DNA of 64,000 nucleotides, taken from contig JAWKTV010000011.1 of assembly GCA_041398905.1 (NCBI GenBank), positions 62,001 through 126,000 on the forward strand, in the 5' to 3' direction. Of the stretch, positions 28,747-37,294 are shown one piece after another. This DNA is from JAWKTV01 sp041398905. Its GTDB lineage: Bacteria > Planctomycetota > Planctomycetia > Planctomycetales > Planctomycetaceae. The notes beneath the pieces are model-generated. The model searched no databases. It had not been told where the DNA came from and saw only the letters and a list, made by a program, of their open reading frames with translations. Positions within the stretch are counted from its first letter, which is position 1. Every line of letters begins with the position of its first letter. A program made the translations under genes and the position numbers.

Positions 28747-30387
28747 TCACCCGGCGGAGCCGTGGTCCGCCAACTCGATCAACGACTTCAGCTCCTGCGT
28801 TGGCTGGCCTTCCCCCTGACGGACGATGATCTTCAGTTCGTACCGCGCCGACGGGATGGGGCGGTTGATGCGAAAGGCCAGTTCGTCGGACGCTCCCGGC
28901 AGCAGCCACTCGCCGTAGCCGCCCGAGAACTCGTAGCGGTTGCCGCTGTCGATGTCGGTCAGGGTCAGAAGTCCGTCGATGGGGATGTGTCGGTCACCGT
29001 GATTTGTGACCGGCACGACGATCGCCGGCAGATCGCCATCGACTTTCCAGGCGAGCGCGCCCAGCTCGACATTCGGCTCGCTGGGTTCGAGAGTGACGAC
29101 GGCCGTCGCGAGTTGCGTCGCCCCCAAGTCGGCCCCGCTGGCCGAGCGGGCCTTGATGGTCAGCCGCCCGTACTCGTTGGCGGCCTCGGGACGTTCGCGG
29201 CCGAGCGTGACCAGCACCTTACGACTGCCGCCCGGTTGAAGCGTCAGCGACTCCGGCCGCACACTGAGCGAGGCGGAGGTGTCGGCGTTAATGTCGGTTG
29301 TGTTCAATGCGAACTCAACGGGGTTCGCAGAGTTGTTGGTGAGCGTGACCGCCTGATAACGGTTGCCGCCGCGCAGTGTCGACAGCTCGATCTGTGCCGG
29401 TGATGCGCTGATTCCCTGGGCGATCGAAGCCACCTGAGTCGCGAGACCTGGAAAAGCGTTATCACCGACGAACACGGGGAAACGCACGGTTTTCCAGCGG
29501 CGGCGATCCGCCAGGATCGTCACCTCCAGTTCATACGGGCCAGGATAGAGGGCGACGGGAACGAAGCCCTCCATATGAATGCGGGCACCAGGGAGGATGC
29601 GGGCGAGGTAGCGGTCGGGCGGTTCGAAGTTCGAGCGGACCGGCATGTTGAGCGAGAACGCCTTCGACAGGCTGGCGTCGGTCTCGCTGAGCAACCGGCA
29701 CTCCAGGCCGAACTCTAACGGACTTTGCGTCACGTTGACGACGTTGACCCGCACCTGTGGGTAGCCGAGGGTCTCAATCAGCTCCGCGCTCTCCAGCTCC
29801 ATTTTGCCAACGCTGGCCGGTCGCACGCCGTCGACCTCGACGTCAATTCGCAGCAGGTAGCGGGTGACAAACTGCAGCGTAGCCCGTGAAGCGTCGGGGG
29901 GCGGGGCGGCTTCGGTCGTCTTGAGGTCACGTCCGTAGTCAGTGACCAGGATGCCGTAGGTATGGAATGGAGATTCGGCGGTCGGAACGCGGAGCGTTCC
30001 TTCGATCTTGAGCTGGGCGTCCTGCACAAGTTCGATGCGGCTGGGAGAAGTGATCTGCAGCTCAGCGGGGGGAGGACTGTCAAGATCGGGGCCGATCGCG
30101 CCGGTCAACTCCTGAGACATCGCGACCGGTCGGATCTCGATGGTGGTGGTCCGCGCAAGTGAAGTCAGCTCGAAGTCGAACGTGAGTAGCTGCCCGCGAC
30201 GGGCGCGGAGCCGCTGCACGACCGGTTCGACACTGAAGGCCGGTTTGACTTCGTCGACGCGCAGCTCGCGAAAGCCGGGCTGGGGTGGACGGACGGTCGT
30301 TTGAGCGCCCGCGACCGACATGCCGCTGAAGAAAGCCGCCAGCACCACGAGCAGTTCAAACGGGAAGCGGAGAGTCTTCGATTCCAT
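28747..30387 (-). CDS. Exported multi-Ig-domain protein, PapD-like/chaperone-like, of the secretin cluster
   Basis: A 546-residue exported protein. ATG 30387 gives signal MESKTLRFPFELLVVLAAFF with cleavage after VAGAQ. The mature part is all-beta, apparently three to four Ig-like sandwiches. The first (residues 35-165) contains FSVEPVVQRLRARRGQLLTF, IEIRPVAMSQELTG and a late THGILVTDYG-like strand, spaced much like the N-domain of periplasmic pilus chaperones. A third one (from about residue 325) reads ISASPAQIELSTLRGGNRYQ, LTNNSANPVEFAL and RPESLTLQPGGSRKVLVTLG, the classic layout of PapD/MSP-type or ASPM-type Ig domains. No Cys or enzyme motif is evident. It directly follows the lipoprotein secretin gene and two secreted beta-protein genes, so a periplasmic chaperone or scaffold for those subunits is my inference. 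No family name is certain. Confidence 0.62.
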   Translation of the reverse strand: MESKTLRFPFELLVVLAAFFSGMSVAGAQTTVRPPQPGFRELRVDEVKPAFSVEPVVQRLRARRGQLLTFDFELTSLARTTTIEIRPVAMSQELTGAIGPDLDSPPPAELQITSPSRIELVQDAQLKIEGTLRVPTAESPFHTYGILVTDYGRDLKTTEAAPPPDASRATLQFVTRYLLRIDVEVDGVRPASVGKMELESAELIETLGYPQVRVNVVNVTQSPLEFGLECRLLSETDASLSKAFSLNMPVRSNFEPPDRYLARILPGARIHMEGFVPVALYPGPYELEVTILADRRRWKTVRFPVFVGDNAFPGLATQVASIAQGISASPAQIELSTLRGGNRYQAVTLTNNSANPVEFALNTTDINADTSASLSVRPESLTLQPGGSRKVLVTLGRERPEAANEYGRLTIKARSASGADLGATQLATAVVTLEPSEPNVELGALAWKVDGDLPAIVVPVTNHGDRHIPIDGLLTLTDIDSGNRYEFSGGYGEWLLPGASDELAFRINRPIPSARYELKIIVRQGEGQPTQELKSLIELADHGSAG

Positions 30388-30537
30388 CACGATTCGTAAC
30401 CTGAGCAGATGCTGCACGATGATCGTCGGCGCGACCATGAAGTCGATTCAGAACGAGTGGTGTCCCGGCTGCGACATCAAATCGGGGTGGACGAGTGATG
30501 CCTTTGCGCGAATTTGATCGGTTCGACCTTGAGGCGA

Positions 30538-32494
30538 CTACGGGGCAACAGTTGGTGATGAACCGACCGGGCGGGGCATGACGAACCTGAGCTGCTGAGG
30601 TGCCGGCGGGACGGGCTGACTGCTGTCGCTGGTGGACGATGGTTCGGGCGTCGCCGGTGGTGCGACCGGCATGGGCGCATCCGGTGTGGGGGCGGGCGGG
30701 GTTGGGGCGGTGTCGGGGGAGCTGCTGTCGTTGGCGGAGCGAGCCGGGAAGGCTCGAGTCGACGGCGGGCTGGGGCCTTGCCGTGGGCTGCGAAGAAGGC
30801 ATGGGTGGTTCGCTCACCGGCATCGGCGGCGGCAGAGTCGAGGGAGGTATCAGCGTCGGTCCAGCCGTACGCGGTTCTTCACTGAACCCGCGACCGACAT
30901 CGACCGGGCATGACTCGTCGCACACCAATGGCCGAATGATCTTCGGCGAGATGAAGATCGCGACATCGACCGACTCGTCCTCCTGCTCGATCCGCTCGAA
31001 CATCTTGCCCAGCCATGGCACCCGGTGCAGGTACGGAACTTTGCTGAAGCGATCGATCGTCTGCCGTTGCGTCAGTCCACCGATGACAATCGTCTGGCCG
31101 TCCTGCACATGCACGGTGGTTGAAACCTGACGGCGGTTGATGAGCGGGAACTGACTGGTCAGCGTGTCGTTCTGGTCTGTGCCGCGAACGTCTTCGCTGA
31201 CCTCTGCCTTCTCGATGGTGACGGTGACGCTGTTGCCCCGGATGACGGGCACAATATCGAGCACAATGCCGGCGTCTACCTTCTGCACGTCTTGCCGGAA
31301 GAGAAGGTTGGCGCTCGATGGCTGAAGGGCGAAGAACGTCTCGCGGCTGATGGAGATGGTGGCCTTCTCGCCATCCTTCGCCATCACACGCGGGGCCGCC
31401 CGGATCGTGATGTAACCCTCCTGCGCGAGCAGACGCAGGAACATCGAGGTCCGGGCGAAGTCGTTGAAGGCGTTTTGCAGTCCGAAGGGCGAGAAAACGC
31501 CCGTCGCCGCGAGGCCCAGCGTGCCAAGGTTCAGCACCTCGTTGCCATCGACGTTCAGTGCCTGTCGTAACTCGTTGCTAAACGTGAACTCCTGGTTCGG
31601 ATTGTAGACGCAGACGATCGCTTCCAGCACTACCTGCGGCACGGGCTGGTCGACTCGTTGCAGTTGTTCGATGATCCGCGCGGCCATCTCGGGCGGAGCT
31701 TCAATCACCATCAGGTTACGCTTGACGACGAGTCGGACGTAACCCTGCAGTCGCTCCGGCAGCATCGGCAGCAGCTCCTGCGGACTCATGTGCCGGGGCT
31801 TGTACTCCGACGTTTCTGCGAGCAGCGGAAACAAGGCGGAGTCCGGGTCGGCGGAGCCGATGAGGTATTGACCATCATGGACACGGGAGATGAGCCCGAG
31901 CGGCAGCAGCACCTTCCGCAACGCCAGCTCAAACGGTTCATCCTCGATGAATGCAGTGGTGATGCCTGCGACCCGTTCATCGATGATGACGGAGGCACCC
32001 GCTTGCGTGGCGAGGGCTTGGATCGCCTGACGGATGTCGGTGTCCTCGAAAATCTCGGTCACTCGCACGTCGCTACCTGCGGCGCGATCGCTGCTCGCGG
32101 CGGCGGGGACGATGCCCGGGGCCGCGGTCTGCTGCCATTCGACCGGCGTCACGCGATTGGAGCCGCCGGGGGTCGGTGGCAATGTCGGCGGCGTGCTGGC
32201 GGCTTGCGGGAATGCGGCTGGCTCGGTGGCGGGAGCCGACGCTCCGGTAAGGAACCCATCGAGCGTGGGCCCGTCGGACAGCACCGTGCCTTCATGTGGC
32301 GTGTGGGTGTTCTCCGGATAGTTCGGCCGCGCTCCAATCGCTTCAAAGTAGAGCTGGTCGAGAGACCGAGGATGGTCCGTCTGACGCGCGACCCGCCGCA
32401 GACCCGGACCATGACACCCGGCGCACAACAGCACAGCGATCATGCCGAGTCGGCAGGACCGAAAGCGATCGCTGTTGAGCCGCGAGATTCGCAT
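30538..32494 (-). CDS. Lipoprotein secretin (type II/III secretion or pilus type), tail frameshifted
   Basis: Outer-membrane secretin, about 650 residues. Start 32494 gives RISRLNSDRFRSCRLG and a short hydrophobic core ending LLCAGC, a likely lipobox. After a Pro/Thr-rich linker come an STN/N0-like segment (VTEIFEDTDIRQAIQALATQ), one N1-like repeat (LVVKRNLMVIEAPPEMAARI) and the secretin barrel (VVLEAIVCVYNPNQEFTF, GYITIRAAPRVMAKDGEKA, VDAGIVLDIVPVIRGNSVTV, VSTTVHVQDGQTIVIGGLTQ, VPYLHRVPWLGKMFER and IFISPKIIRP). The raw frame continues to 30356, but near 30770 the Pro-rich tail makes better sense in another frame (DTAPTPPAPTPDAPMPVAPP) ending at 30538, so an indel is probable and this shorter end removes overlap with the next gene. 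Upstream are two secreted subunit-like genes. Confidence 0.88.
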
Positions 32495-32599
32495 CAGCCG
32501 CGCGGCCTCCCCAGGGGCGAAACGGCGGCGACTGTCGAGCAATGACCACCTGTCGAAGACCGGCTGCCGATGGTCTGAAGCGGAGCCCGGTCGCGGAAA

Positions 32600-33208
32600 C
32601 TAGTTCGCGCGAATCGTCCCGGTGACGCGGACGGTGTAGTCACCCGTGCGCAGCGTGGCGACATCCTCGGTGAGGAAGAAGACGCGCAGGCCCAGCGTCG
32701 CATTGCCGGGCGCGGTCGAACGTGCACCGACGCTGACCCGGGTCGCGGGTCCGCCGGCTCGGTAGTCGGTTTGGGCGGCCGCGGTGGTGACTGTCCAGCC
32801 GGAACCGGGATCGGAACTGACGACATTGAGCAGCAGCCGCGCATCGCGCTCGATGGGGCGTCCACCGCCATTGAGGCGGAAGGCGCTCTTCGTTTCAAGC
32901 GTGACGGTCGCGCCATTGCGATTGTTCGCACCGACGTACCACCGCTGCTCGACGAACTGCTGATCGTCGTTCGTTCCGTCATGCAGGATCAGGATGTCGG
33001 GAGGGCCGATGATGCCGACGCGCGCGGTGATGACCGGAGCGACTTCGACAGTAAACGACTGAACGGAGTCCGAGCTTTGCTGCGCCAGCCCGATCGCGCC
33101 GCAAAGGAAGAATGCTCCGCATGCAGGCAGCACTTCCAGCATCGATGCCGCCATGCACGCGGCGGCGTGGCGAATCACAGATGCGAGATGGAAAGTGACT
33201 CTTGTCAC
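32600..33208 (-). CDS. Secreted beta-rich subunit-like protein, paralogue of the protein at 33594-34121
   Basis: About 202 residues from GTG 33208 (an internal Met start such as MAASMLEV is possible). A hydrophobic signal (VLPACGAFFLCGAIGLAQQ) precedes a domain of about 155 residues rich in beta strands: SFTVEVAPVITARVG, PPDILILHDGTNDDQQFVEQ, WYVGANNRNGATVTLETKS, ARLLLNVVSSDPGSGWTV, and the C-terminal motif GDYTVRVTGTIRAN. The same order of motifs, spacing and final Gly-Thr-Ile-x-Ala-Asn occurs in the neighbour. The fold hints at spore-coat-U/DUF4402-like fimbrial subunits, where the last strand is the donor strand; this is inference from pattern, not from a database hit. Confidence 0.65.
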   Translation of the reverse strand: MTRVTFHLASVIRHAAACMAASMLEVLPACGAFFLCGAIGLAQQSSDSVQSFTVEVAPVITARVGIIGPPDILILHDGTNDDQQFVEQRWYVGANNRNGATVTLETKSAFRLNGGGRPIERDARLLLNVVSSDPGSGWTVTTAAAQTDYRAGGPATRVSVGARSTAPGNATLGLRVFFLTEDVATLRTGDYTVRVTGTIRAN

Positions 33209-33211
33209 GGT

Positions 33212-33222
33212 AAAACACTCAC
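33212..33222 (-). promoter_or_regulatory. Shared 11-base motif upstream of the second subunit gene
   Basis: AAAACACTCAC (minus-strand GTGAGTGTTTT) lies 4-14 bases before the GTG start at 33208. The identical 11-mer lies upstream of the paralogous gene (34247-34257). It may be a shared operator or a translational control element. The rest of 33223-33593 holds a terminator hairpin and nothing else recognised. Confidence 0.4.
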
Positions 33223-33493
33223 AAGACTTATCGGTCGGCGCGTCGCTCGATTTGATACAGATGTCAAAGTTTTGGCAGCCCGCAAACTTGCCCTATCTTC
33301 GCAGGAGCGTGCTGGTTACCCAAACTGACAACCCGGACGCGTCTGACATCAAGCCACACCCTCAAAAGAGGCACTCCGGGCTAGTCAGCCTACACGACTC
33401 GCGGGCCTTTGTAATACTCAGGCGAGGCCCAGCGGGAGCAAAGCAGGCGTCCCTGTCGTCATGCGCGGGGTTAAGCCGACTTTAATGACATGA

Positions 33494-33532
33494 GGGGCCC
33501 GATCAACGAGCGAACTCGTCCACTCGGGCCCC
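33494..33532 (-). terminator. Hairpin after the first subunit gene
   Basis: GGGGCCCGA (33494-33502) pairs with TCGGGCCCC (33524-33532), with an inner ACGAG/CTCGT stem and a CGAA tetraloop. On the minus strand it is about 60 bases past the stop at 33594 and is followed by a moderately T-rich stretch. It probably ends or attenuates the transcript of the first subunit gene. Confidence 0.6.
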
Positions 33533-33593
33533 CGGTCATTCCGAAGCGTATGCGAGCTTCAGGGGCATCCCCCTCCGCCGCACTCGCGACGGC

Positions 33594-34121
33594 TCAATTC
33601 GCGGTGATCGTGCCGACGACCGTCGAGACGAAGTCACCGGCAGGCAACTGCGAATAGTCGGTATCGAGGAAGTCGACGACCAGATTGAATCCCCCGTCGC
33701 CAGGACCGGTCGACGAGGCGGTCACGTCCGCGTTGGGGCTGACGAGGCTGGTGTAATCGGTGGTCGCCGTGGCGGTTCCCATCGTCCAGGCGGCGGCGGC
33801 GTCGCTCGAGTCGACCGAGGCGGTGAGCCGGGCGTTCCGCTGCGTGCTGCCGTTGGCGAACGGAGTGATTTCCCAGTCGATCGAAGCACCGGTCGCATTG
33901 TTGGTGGTGGCGACCCAGAGCTGCGGATCAAACGTCTGATTGGCGTCCGTCCGGTCGTGGCGAATCAGCACGCGGTTCGAGGGGGCGGTGATCGAGATCA
34001 CCGGGCGAATCCGGACCACGAAGGTCTGCGTGTCGGAAGCGGTGGCCTGAGCCTTGGCTGCCTGGGGAGCGACCATTCCAATCGCGGCGATGGCGGCGAC
34101 CGCCAGCAGAAAACGTTTCAT
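33594..34121 (-). CDS. Secreted beta-rich subunit-like protein (putative major fibre subunit)
   Basis: A 175-residue protein. ATG 34121 begins a clear signal peptide (MKRFLLAVAAIAAIGMVAPQ, cleavage after AAKAQ). The mature domain of about 150 residues has no Cys and is rich in Thr/Ala/Asn: TQTFVVRIRPVISITAPSNR, VLIRHDRTDANQTFDPQLWV, SIDWEITPFANGSTQRNARL, FNLVVDFLDTDYSQLPAGDF and the end VSTVVGTITAN. The ending LPAGDF...GTITAN recalls fimbrial or spore-coat-U-type subunits. It is paralogous to the next gene (32600-33208). Its own strong hairpin terminator and long upstream region suggest separate, possibly high, expression. Function is inferred from fold pattern and context only. Confidence 0.68.
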   Translation of the reverse strand: MKRFLLAVAAIAAIGMVAPQAAKAQATASDTQTFVVRIRPVISITAPSNRVLIRHDRTDANQTFDPQLWVATTNNATGASIDWEITPFANGSTQRNARLTASVDSSDAAAAWTMGTATATTDYTSLVSPNADVTASSTGPGDGGFNLVVDFLDTDYSQLPAGDFVSTVVGTITAN

Positions 34122-34240
34122 TGTACGAATCCACTTGCTTCAGGAATCTGGAGTTGCGTGGGGTGCTCTGTTCCCGTGAACGATCGCTGGCGGTGGCCAT
34201 CCCCAGCTTTCACTCCCGGAGGAGTTGAGAGCCTCACAGG

Positions 34241-34260
34241 CAGGTGAAAACACTCACCTG
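34241..34260 (-). promoter_or_regulatory. Inverted repeat upstream of the first subunit gene
   Basis: CAGGTGA (34241-34247) and TCACCTG (34254-34260) form a perfect 7-base inverted repeat with a 6-base spacer, about 120-140 bases before the start at 34121. It contains the 11-mer shared with the second subunit gene. Likely an operator for a dimeric regulator. The remaining sequence from 34122 to 34541 shows no gene or clear promoter. Confidence 0.45.
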
Positions 34261-34541
34261 AGAGTGATCAAACCTACGTCGTCAAATCCCGAGAGCAACT
34301 TTTTTCCGAGATGTTTCGGAGTTCCGAGCATGATGCGTCTTGGCATCACGGTAAGGGTTTCGCCATCAGCACGAGCGGTCGAACCGGTCAACTCGCCCAG
34401 CGTCGCCGCAGCGAGACCCGGTTGCTCAATAGGGGTGGTTTGGCCGGGGCGCTCTGAAGGAAGCCCCCTGGTGAAACCACCTGCGACGTCGGAGGCTGCC
34501 TTTCGGGGGCGCTCTCGCCACCCGCCGCCGAATGGAAGCCG

Positions 34542-35537
34542 TCAGTCGTGACCCGGTGACGGCTGACGGGGTGACTCGACGACGACGGTCGACGGCGTTG
34601 CCCTCTCGGAAAGCTCGGCGTGGATCGGGCCGATCAACCCTGGTAGCTCGACCTCGAATACGCACCCGGTTTCCGGATCGTCGACTCGATCGTGGACGGT
34701 GATGCGTCCCTTCAGTCGGCGGACAAGTGTGTGGACGATGTACAACCCCACGCCGGTCCCCTTGCGGCGACGCTCCAGTTCGCTGCCACCGCGATAGAAG
34801 ATCTGAAAGACCTTCTTGCGTTCGTCGTAGGGTATCCGCTGCCCGTTGGACTCAACGCTGACTTTGACGCGGCTGGGGCCGGTCGGTCGCGCGGTCACCA
34901 CAACCCGCGGCGGGTCGCCCCCGTACTTCACCGCATTCTCAATCAGGTTCGAGAAGATCAGCTCCAGCACGATCCGGCTGCCCAGGATTTTCAGCGCGGG
35001 GACATCCCACACGAAGGTGGTGGCGAAGTCGTGCTTGTAGTTGAGGCAGGCCAGCTCGGCCGGTTCACGCAGCAGGGTCTGCAAGGAGACCTCTTGCGGC
35101 TCCTCCTGATCGCCAATCGCGTCGAGACGACCGACTTCCAGGAGCTGGTTGATCAGGCGATCGAGCCGATGCAGCTCCTGCTCCATGACGGCATGGAACT
35201 CGATCCGCTGGGCGTCGTTGAGTGGACGCAGGCGGAGCGTTTCGAGGTAGAGCTGCAGCGCGGCGATCGGCGACTTCAACTCATGAGTCACGCTATCGAC
35301 GAAGTTCGCTTGCCGATTGTTCAGTTGGATCTCTTTGATCGTCAGCACCAGCCACAGCGACGCTCCGATCAGGATCATGGTGAACGCCACGACCCCGATC
35401 GCCAGCGCCGTCCAGCCGTCGAGCTTGGCGAGCAACACGATCCAGCAGATCATCATCACCACATTCAGCACCATGATGCTGACACTGATGGTGATTGGCA
35501 GGCCAATCGTGCTCCGCTTGCGAAAGTAAGCCGACAT
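34542..35537 (-). CDS. Membrane sensor histidine kinase
   Basis: A 331-residue kinase with two N-terminal helices (GLPITISVSIMVLNVVMMIC and TALAIGVVAFTMILIGASLW) and almost no periplasmic loop, so it probably senses within the membrane or cytoplasm. HisKA H-box: FVDSVTHELKSPIAALQLYL. Catalytic domain: N-box IFSNLIENAVKYGG, a degenerate G1-like segment (KVSVESNGQRIPYD, lacking the usual DxGxG) and G2 KGTGVGLYIVHTLVRRLKG. No response regulator is adjacent; the closest is the NtrC-type gene at 39.9 kb on the other strand. It lies upstream of the putative fibre cluster on the same strand, 420 bases away. Confidence 0.92.
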   Translation of the reverse strand: MSAYFRKRSTIGLPITISVSIMVLNVVMMICWIVLLAKLDGWTALAIGVVAFTMILIGASLWLVLTIKEIQLNNRQANFVDSVTHELKSPIAALQLYLETLRLRPLNDAQRIEFHAVMEQELHRLDRLINQLLEVGRLDAIGDQEEPQEVSLQTLLREPAELACLNYKHDFATTFVWDVPALKILGSRIVLELIFSNLIENAVKYGGDPPRVVVTARPTGPSRVKVSVESNGQRIPYDERKKVFQIFYRGGSELERRRKGTGVGLYIVHTLVRRLKGRITVHDRVDDPETGCVFEVELPGLIGPIHAELSERATPSTVVVESPRQPSPGHD

Positions 35538-36154
35538 GTCGATGTGGTGCAGGAATGAAATCGCTGGCCAGCCCAGCCGTTGACCGGCACGAGCGTTCGT
35601 TGTTTCGCGCCAGTCGGCCGCCGTCCGCGCACCGAGGACGGGTGCTAACGTCGCACTCGAAAGCCATCATGGCACTCGAAGTCAACCGGAGTCTCGGCAG
35701 CACTGGGCCGGCACCGAAGTGTAGTCGGAAGCGTCGCGTCGGAACACGCACGCGGGAGGTTGGTCACACGATCGGGTGCAGTCGCTGACTGGTGGCGGCC
35801 GCTGTCTCAGCAGCCCGTTGAATACACGTAATACGACCTTCCGGTCCGCACCGCGCGACTCTCCGCCGGGTGCGCGGGCGGTGTTTCGTTATGATGTCGA
35901 GTGGCGGCAGACTGGTCCCGGGACGTTGGAAGCGATGTCGTCGTCTGTGTGCAACGCAGCGCTGTCCGGGCAACGTCGTGGTCCGGGTGCTGCCGCACGC
36001 CGGCTCGCGGGGGGGCCATGTGGGCGCGTCTCGATCTTGAGCGTTCCCGCCCCACCCTTCAGCAGACGGCCTCGCTTTGTCGGCTTGTGGAACTTGCGGC
36101 TCCCCATTTGTCAACAGCCCCGGTATGCTGATATCAAGCCTCTAGCTCAGGGAG
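35538..36154. other. Intergenic region, nothing recognised
   Basis: A 617-base divergent gap between the histidine kinase and the CBS protein. Open frames on both strands look like high-GC noise (Arg/Ser/Pro-rich, no motifs). Near 36110 a TTGTCA box with ATATCA 17 bases on could serve as a weak promoter for the CBS gene. Confidence 0.35.
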
Positions 36155-36160
36155 ATGCCG

Positions 36161-37141
36161 ATGACGACGCCCCCCACCCGTCCCGATCCGCCGCGAGCAT
36201 CGGAAGTGATGGCTCGCAAGCTCACCTGCGTGGAGCCCGCCACCGGCGTCGCCGAGGCGGTGCGGCTGCTGTTGCAGTATCGCATTTCCGGTATGCCGGT
36301 TGTCGACGCCAGCGGACGTTTCCACGGCGTGTTTTCTGACAAGTCGTGTCTGCGAGTGCTGACCGAGACGGCGGCGCTGCTGCCGGATCGCACTCGCAAG
36401 GTGCCGCTCGCGCGGGACTTCATGGTGACGCGGCTGCTCAAGCTCAGCCCGGCGATGGATTCGTTCGAGGCGATCTCGTCGCTGATCCGCAATCGCATCT
36501 CGGGGGCCCCAGTCGTCGGCCGGAACGGCGAGTTCCTGGGCTCGTTCTCTGAGAAGTCGGCAATGAGCGCGGTGCTGCAGACCGCCTACGACCAGGTTCC
36601 CTCGGCCGTGGTCGAGGCGCTGATGGACCGCGATCCGAATCGTCTCATCCCCGAAGACATGGACCTGCTGTCAGTCGCGCGGGTGTTCATTGATACGCCG
36701 TTTCGACGGCTTGTCGTCACGAAGGGCAAGAAGGTGCTCGGCCAGATCAGCCGCCGGGATGTCCTGAGCAGTTCGCGGCTGCTGGATACCATCGTGCGTC
36801 ACAAGCTGGAGCAGCAGTCCGGGGATCCGATGTTGAGTGACGACTCGATCCTCATGTTGCAGGCGCACGAGCAGCTCCCTTCGACGAACGTCAGCGCGTT
36901 CATGCACACCACCGCCGAAACGATTGGCCCCGATCTGGACGTCATCAGCATCGCGCAGATCTTCCTGAGCAAGACCGCCCGTCGTCTGCCAGTGCTGGAG
37001 CGTGACAAGCTTGTTGGGCAGGTTTCGCGGCGCGACGTATTGAAGGCGATCTACCAATTGACCGATCCGCCGATCAGCGAGAATTCGAGCACGCTTTACC
37101 TGAGTGCCAGCCGTGATCGGGAAGAGATGCCGGTCTCGTAA
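36161..37141 (+). CDS. Protein of four CBS domains
   Basis: A 326-residue cytoplasmic protein built almost entirely of CBS domains, which bind adenosyl nucleotides such as AMP, ATP or c-di-AMP. Four repeats are visible, each with the D-x-x-x-V-x-x-x-F/L core: VMARKLTCVEPATGVAEAVR, FMVTRLLKLSPAMDSFEAIS, LMDRDPNRLIPEDMDLLSVA, and FMHTTAETIGPDLDVISIAQ, each followed by a VxGxxSxRD-type loop (LGQISRRDVL, VGQVSRRDVL). No catalytic domain is attached. ATG 36161 is preferred over 36155 because AGGGAG at 36149-36154 would otherwise touch the start codon. The ligand is unknown. Confidence 0.88.
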   Translation: MTTPPTRPDPPRASEVMARKLTCVEPATGVAEAVRLLLQYRISGMPVVDASGRFHGVFSDKSCLRVLTETAALLPDRTRKVPLARDFMVTRLLKLSPAMDSFEAISSLIRNRISGAPVVGRNGEFLGSFSEKSAMSAVLQTAYDQVPSAVVEALMDRDPNRLIPEDMDLLSVARVFIDTPFRRLVVTKGKKVLGQISRRDVLSSSRLLDTIVRHKLEQQSGDPMLSDDSILMLQAHEQLPSTNVSAFMHTTAETIGPDLDVISIAQIFLSKTARRLPVLERDKLVGQVSRRDVLKAIYQLTDPPISENSSTLYLSASRDREEMPVS

Positions 37142-37294
37142 GGAGGCGACCTGCGCGAGGACGGAGTTGGCAGGTCTGTTGTGCGATCGGAAGCTCGGCG
37201 GCCTGCGACGCCGGTCGGTATCTGTCCTGACGAGGTTCTGAGCGGAGACTCTCCGCCGAATGTTTCTGTCCTTCGGGTTCTCACTGCGCTTCCC

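Noticed and set aside
30356..30537. Extension of the secretin reading frame to 30356, overlapping the next gene
   Set aside because: The tail is Arg/Ser/Asn-rich noise, whereas another frame gives a clean Pro-rich end with a stop at 30538; an upstream indel explains it.
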